DNA of 5,189 nt from an uncultured Dorea sp. Its GTDB lineage: Bacteria > Bacillota > Clostridia > Lachnospirales > Lachnospiraceae. Both the position numbers and the translations under genes were made by a program. The stretch lies in NCBI GenBank assembly GCA_910579335.1, contig CAJTUQ010000045.1, positions 1-5,189 on the forward strand, read 5' to 3'. Below, in pieces: positions 4,167-5,189 of the stretch (position 1 is the first letter of the stretch; each line of letters opens with the position of its first letter). A model generated the notes under the pieces. That model saw only the letters and a program-made list of their open reading frames with translations, was not told the DNA's origin and searched no databases.

Positions 4167-5189
4167 ATGATTAGTACAAGCAACATTACACTGCGCGTAG
4201 GCAAGAAGGCACTGTTCGAGGATGTTAACATTAAATTTACGGAGGGAAACTGCTACGGCCTCATAGGAGCGAACGGTGCGGGGAAATCCACATTTTTAAA
4301 AATCCTTTCCGGACAGCTTGAGCCGTCCAAAGGCGAAGTTTTCATCACTCCTGGAGAACGCCTTTCTTTCTTGCAGCAGGACCATTTTAAATATGATGAA
4401 TTTCCCGCCCTTGATGCCGTAATGATGGGCAATGCCCGCCTGTACCAGATTATGCAGGAAAAGGAAGCCATCTATGCAAAAGAAGATTTCACAGACGAAG
4501 ACGGTATAAAGGCAAGCGAGCTGGAAGCCGAATTTGCTGCCATGAACGGCTGGGAAGCCGAATCGGACGCCGCTTCTCTCTTAAACGGGCTTGGCATCGA
4601 AACGGAGCTTCACTATGAACAGATGAAAAACCTGGACGGCCCGAAAAAAGTAAAGGTCCTGCTTGCACAGGCACTTTTCGGCAACCCGGACATCCTGCTC
4701 CTCGACGAGCCGACAAACCATTTGGATTTAGATGCCATCGCATGGCTGGAGGAATTTCTGATTAACTTTGACAATACGGTAATCGTCGTATCCCATGACC
4801 GTTACTTTCTAAATAAAGTCTGCACTCAGATTGCCGACATAGACTACGGCAAAATTAAATTATACGCAGGAAATTATGACTTCTGGTACGAGTCCAGCCA
4901 GCTTCTCATCCGCCAGATGAAAGAAGCCAATAAAAAGAAAGAGGAAAAAATCAAAGAGCTGCAGGAATTTATCTCCCGCTTCAGCGCCAACGCCTCCAAA
5001 TCCAAGCAGGCGACTTCAAGGAAACGCGCATTGGAAAAAATCCAGCTTGACGAGATTCAGCCGTCCAGCCGGAAATATCCTTACATTGATTTCCGCCCCA
5101 GCCGGGAAATCGGAAACGACGTCCTGTCCGTAGAAGGACTGAGCAAGACGATTGACGGCGAAAAAGTGCTTGACAATATCTCTTTCACC
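4167..5189 (+). CDS. ybiT: ABC-F family ATPase, YbiT/YkpA type, 3' end cut by the window
   Basis: The first 341 residues of a protein that is about 530 residues in E. coli YbiT. ABC-F proteins are soluble ATPases with two ABC domains and no membrane part; they act at the ribosome tRNA exit site during translation, and some give antibiotic resistance. Domain 1 shows Walker A GANGAGKST (34-42), Q-loop QQDH (70-73), Walker B with the ABC-F hallmark LLLDEPTNHLD (177-187), and switch His210 in SHDR. The signature, usually LSGGE, is LDGPKK (156-161), with VKVLLAQALF after it. The interdomain linker, about 240-310, is a charged helical hairpin containing SRFSANASKSKQATSR (270-285), strongly reminiscent of YbiT/YkpA rather than of EttA, Uup or resistance-type members. 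Domain 2 begins about 318 (DVLSVEGLSK). The start ATG at 4167 follows AAGGAG (4154-4159) by 7 bases. The frame is open to the last base. Subfamily assignment is from remembered motifs. Confidence 0.93.
   Translation, partial: MISTSNITLRVGKKALFEDVNIKFTEGNCYGLIGANGAGKSTFLKILSGQLEPSKGEVFITPGERLSFLQQDHFKYDEFPALDAVMMGNARLYQIMQEKEAIYAKEDFTDEDGIKASELEAEFAAMNGWEAESDAASLLNGLGIETELHYEQMKNLDGPKKVKVLLAQALFGNPDILLLDEPTNHLDLDAIAWLEEFLINFDNTVIVVSHDRYFLNKVCTQIADIDYGKIKLYAGNYDFWYESSQLLIRQMKEANKKKEEKIKELQEFISRFSANASKSKQATSRKRALEKIQLDEIQPSSRKYPYIDFRPSREIGNDVLSVEGLSKTIDGEKVLDNISFT

Noticed and set aside
1..5189. Mobile elements, CRISPR arrays, tRNA or rRNA genes, defence or toxin-antitoxin systems
   Set aside because: I saw no transposase or integrase motifs, terminal inverted repeats, regularly spaced repeats or tRNA cloverleaf on either strand.

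Overview
The window looks like ordinary chromosomal DNA from a Gram-positive anaerobe of the class Clostridia, most likely a gut Lachnospiraceae. This is inferred from strong AAGGAG/AGGAGG ribosome-binding sites, a TTG start codon, moderate GC content, and protein sequences of Firmicutes type (an NSS transporter, a YjjU-like patatin, a YbiT/YkpA-type ABC-F protein). I see no transposase, integrase, phage gene, CRISPR array, rRNA or tRNA.

Layout. (1) 1-621, plus strand: two small overlapping genes of unknown function. The first is methionine-rich and its 5' end may lie outside the window. They overlap by 8 bases and share a short Pro/Glu/Gln/Met motif, so they probably form a translationally coupled pair. 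(2) 711-1448, plus strand: a TruA-family pseudouridine synthase with its own candidate promoter. It has Glu in place of the catalytic Asp. (3) 1507-1547: a strong hairpin shared as terminator by the convergent genes on each side. (4) 1582-2976, minus strand: an 11-helix sodium-dependent (NSS/SNF) transporter that starts at TTG. (5) 3147-4004, minus strand: a patatin-like phospholipase, 170 bases upstream of the transporter gene. (6) 4005-4166: a divergent, AT-rich intergenic region. (7) 4167 to the window end, plus strand: the first 341 codons of an ABC-F ATPase of the YbiT/YkpA type, cut off in its second ATPase domain.

Working together. The minus-strand pair (patatin, then transporter) could be partly co-transcribed because no terminator is visible between them, but a candidate promoter in the gap suggests the transporter can be read independently. 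The TruA homologue (tRNA) and the ABC-F protein (ribosome) both belong to translation but are separate units. I did not find a convincing new multi-gene system. The observation most worth checking is the TruA homologue, where the catalytic Asp and several other usually invariant positions have changed together, suggesting a diverged paralogue with altered or lost chemistry.
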